Shown here: positions 62,060-64,000 of the stretch, one piece after another
How the letters are laid out: each line of letters begins with the position of its first letter
Numbering within the stretch: the first letter of the stretch is position 1
Source of the DNA: Thysanoteuthis rhombus
Lineage: Eukaryota > Mollusca > Cephalopoda > Oegopsida > Thysanoteuthidae
Direction of reading: 5' to 3'
Assembly: GCA_963457665.1 (NCBI GenBank)
Contig: OY735224.1
Coordinates: 40,786,829-40,850,828, forward strand
Length of the DNA stretch: 64,000 nucleotides
Made by a program: the position numbers and the translations under genes
Notes under the pieces: generated by a model
Databases searched by the model: none
What the model was told of the DNA's origin: nothing
What the model saw: the letters and a program-made list of their open reading frames with translations, nothing else

Positions 62060-63600
62060 ATATTTCAAAATTATAAAGGAATACTTTAATGTGTAGAAAA
62101 TGATTGTTTTTAGTCAGTCTTGTCTTTCCAATTAAGATAGTTATCAAGTTCCAGACTACTCGCAAGAAATCAATAGAACTTACTTATGTAAAGATTATAT
62201 ATTCCAGCAATATTTTGTAGATACACAAGACAAGGTACTTTTCTTTTTGAATCAAATAAAGCATGTTGTAAATGCAGGTTCATTTGTTGCAATTCTCATT
62301 TTAAAGGTTCCAGCAAATTTAAATTGTCATAGTTTCTGATCTTGAAATAAAATTAATTCTTTCATTATGCACTATGAAAAAAAACTGAAACATCCAAGAT
62401 ATGTAATTGTATCATATCTATTTATAACAACAAAACTGATATCATATAACACTGAGCATGGCTCCATAGTCAGTATTGTTTATGATGGAACAAATGAGAA
62501 ATAACTATATTGCCTTTGTAGGAGAACTGATATATTCCTTGGGTGGAGTGACGGTTGTTAATAGTTGTGCTGATATAATTAAGGAGAATGGTGTGTTAGA
62601 CAAAGTATTGAGCCACAGCGATTTGGCCAAGATGTAAGAGAAGAAAGTGATGCTGATCATTGGACAGGGTCAGTTCAGTTTCAAGATAGGTTTTTGTTGG
62701 GTGAAGGCTAAGGTCAGAGAGTTTAGATTATCAAGCAATGAGTGAAAACTAGAGGAAGAATGACATTTGGCAAAAGAGTTGATAGTGCCAATGACTTAAC
62801 AAGGGATGAATAAAGAAAATGGTTTGTGAATCAAGATAGACAGATAATGATATACTTTGAGCCAAGGGTCTTCTAACCTTTTAGATCATTGTCCCCCTCA
62901 TGGAATCCTTGATCTTTCATCAATCTCTAGGCATGTACAAAAAATTGATAAATAGATCATAATGATTTTAGAAGCAAGGAAAAAATTGAACGAAACTACT
63001 TCCATTTCTTAGCAGAATGAAATGAACTTGTAGATATATAACAATTTGTTGATGAAACTGAAAACTTTCCCCAAACAAAACAAAACCACTTACAATAACT
63101 TATTATTCTTTTCCAGTAAACAGAATATAAAGTTAATACAGTGTTGCTCATGAAATGAGTTCATGAGAATTTCTTCTAAACCTAATTTATCTGGATTTTA
63201 TTATCTATAGTGGAACATTACACAATTAAGAGATATTATCTGGAATTATTTATGACAAAATTATGCAGAATCAGAACTGTTGCCCAAATATGAATATATT
63301 GCTGTCCAAAAACTAGTATATCCCTACCAAAAAACTTTTTTAAAAACCAGTCTCAATGCTGTAGAGTTAGATCATAATAAATTATACCTGATAATATACT
63401 TTTAGATTGTCATGTTCCACTTGAAAATCCTGCTGTGTTTGGTTTAGAAGAAAATAAACTTTCCATCAAAAAAGTGGCAGGGTTGTACTCCTTCACTGAC
63501 AACAGAGTAGCCTATAAAAACTGATTATATATGTATTTGAAATGTCTATCAACAAGTAGTAATAATGTATATTTTTGTTTTATTTCTCATATGAACGTCA
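62060..63600. other. Presumed intron upstream of the 63602 exon
   Basis: AT-rich. At about 62868, GGGTCTTCTAACCTTTTAGA followed by CATTGTCCCCCTCATGGA resembles the start of a hAT element (CAGGGGTTCTCAACC type); GGGATCCAGACCATTGACCC near 63958 may be related. No right end was identified. Confidence 0.35.
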
Positions 63601-63601
63601 G

Positions 63602-63709
63602 CTTTCAACCCCAAGTGTACAATCCCACCCCTTCCCGTAGTCCTATGGGGGTACCCTCAGGAGTCAATATTGACTACTATGGAGACCTATGCTTGAAGCA
63701 ACAGGATAA
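63602..63709 (+). CDS. Candidate coding exon, Pro/Ser/Gly-rich N-terminal region
   Basis: A T-rich tract followed by ATGAACGTCAG forms an acceptor ending at 63601. The downstream sequence has about 50% GC against a background near 32%. It reads, in phase 2, a peptide containing FQPQVYNPTPSRSPMG and then VNIDYYGDLCLKQQDK. The S/T-P, Gly and Pro content resembles the disordered N-terminus of a regulatory protein such as a transcription factor, but no domain or catalytic motif is visible and I do not recognise the family. The frame stops at TAG 63723-63725, so a donor must lie before it. The best I see is the weak GATAA|GTACTA at 63709/63710, so the 3' end is uncertain. The rest of the gene would lie beyond the window. 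Confidence 0.55.
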
Positions 63710-64000
63710 GTACTATAGTTCTTAGCTATCTTTATGATTTACAAGAGTAAAACGTTTTCTCCCTTCTTGCTATGGTTCAAACAACTTCTTTTTTTTTTTC
63801 ACTTTTTATGTAAATTTTCTAGAAAATTTTAAAATTTTCTGTTCGTTTCTCCTTGGTTCACTCTTGGAGACATTAGCATGCTTAGGTTTTAATGAATTTG
63901 TATTGTTCTTGAGATTTTGCAATGGTAATTTTGGACCTCAGACAATATGTCTGAGGCAGGGATCCAGACCATTGACCCCTCTATGAAATCTTTGACTCAA
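63710..64000 (+). other. Presumed intron start; no gene recognised
   Basis: AT-rich sequence with a T run at 63789-63800 and a small palindrome, CCTCAGACAATATGTCTGAGG, near 63937. Confidence 0.4.

Noticed and set aside
1..64000. CRISPR array, prokaryotic operon or phage
   Set aside because: No direct repeats with unique spacers, no compact ORFs and no Shine-Dalgarno spacing; composition and repeats are those of an animal genome.

Overview
This is a 64 kb stretch of an AT-rich, intron- and repeat-dominated animal nuclear genome. There are no bacterial-style genes, no rRNA, no CRISPR array and no long open reading frame apart from a tandem-repeat artefact. Interspersed tRNA-derived SINEs, mariner, hAT-like and MITE-like DNA elements, a LINE C-terminal fragment, and a dispersed repeat carrying the core AAGGGAGATAACT (common, as I recall it, in mollusc genomes) suggest a lophotrochozoan invertebrate, most likely a mollusc. 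That assignment is an inference.

The only protein-coding gene I can argue for runs on the + strand and appears to start in this window. Its 5' part would be a non-coding exon at 14034-14099 and a 37-bp exon with the start codon at 14318-14354. A coding exon follows about 49 kb later, from 63602. The 14354 donor and the 63602 acceptor are in the same codon phase, so the spliced frame stays open. A second candidate first exon (37534-37618), starting with a Gly run, lies below a GC-rich stretch with a perfect CRE site, which suggests an alternative promoter. A pair of ETS-type motifs near 11.25 kb and a donor-ended GC-rich segment at about 10.70-10.86 kb are candidates for the distal promoter and first exon. 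I do not recognise the protein.

Layout: 0-3 kb, a 101-bp tandem duplication at the edge, a SINE, an LTR-like stretch and a tRNA-Glu-like SINE head; 3-10 kb, repeat families B, E, F, a LINE tail and family D; 10.7-14.4 kb, candidate promoter and 5' exons; 18.5-20.4 kb, two adjacent tandem arrays (a degenerate unit of about 38 bp, then a 24-bp minisatellite); 24.6-26.1 kb, two hAT-like elements and a foldback MITE; 30 kb, a repeated unit; 34.8-37.6 kb, GC-rich islands and the alternative first exon; 40-62 kb, dense with MITEs, SINEs, mariner remnants and (TG)/(TA) microsatellites; 63.6 kb, the coding exon.

Most of the window is therefore best read as the long first introns of one gene, colonised by old DNA transposons and SINEs. 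Nothing looks like a wholly new biological system. The points most worth checking are the phase-matched split N-terminus with its alternative first exon, repeat family B (eight copies), the TA-flanked foldback family C, and the mariner remnant split by a 297-bp repeat.
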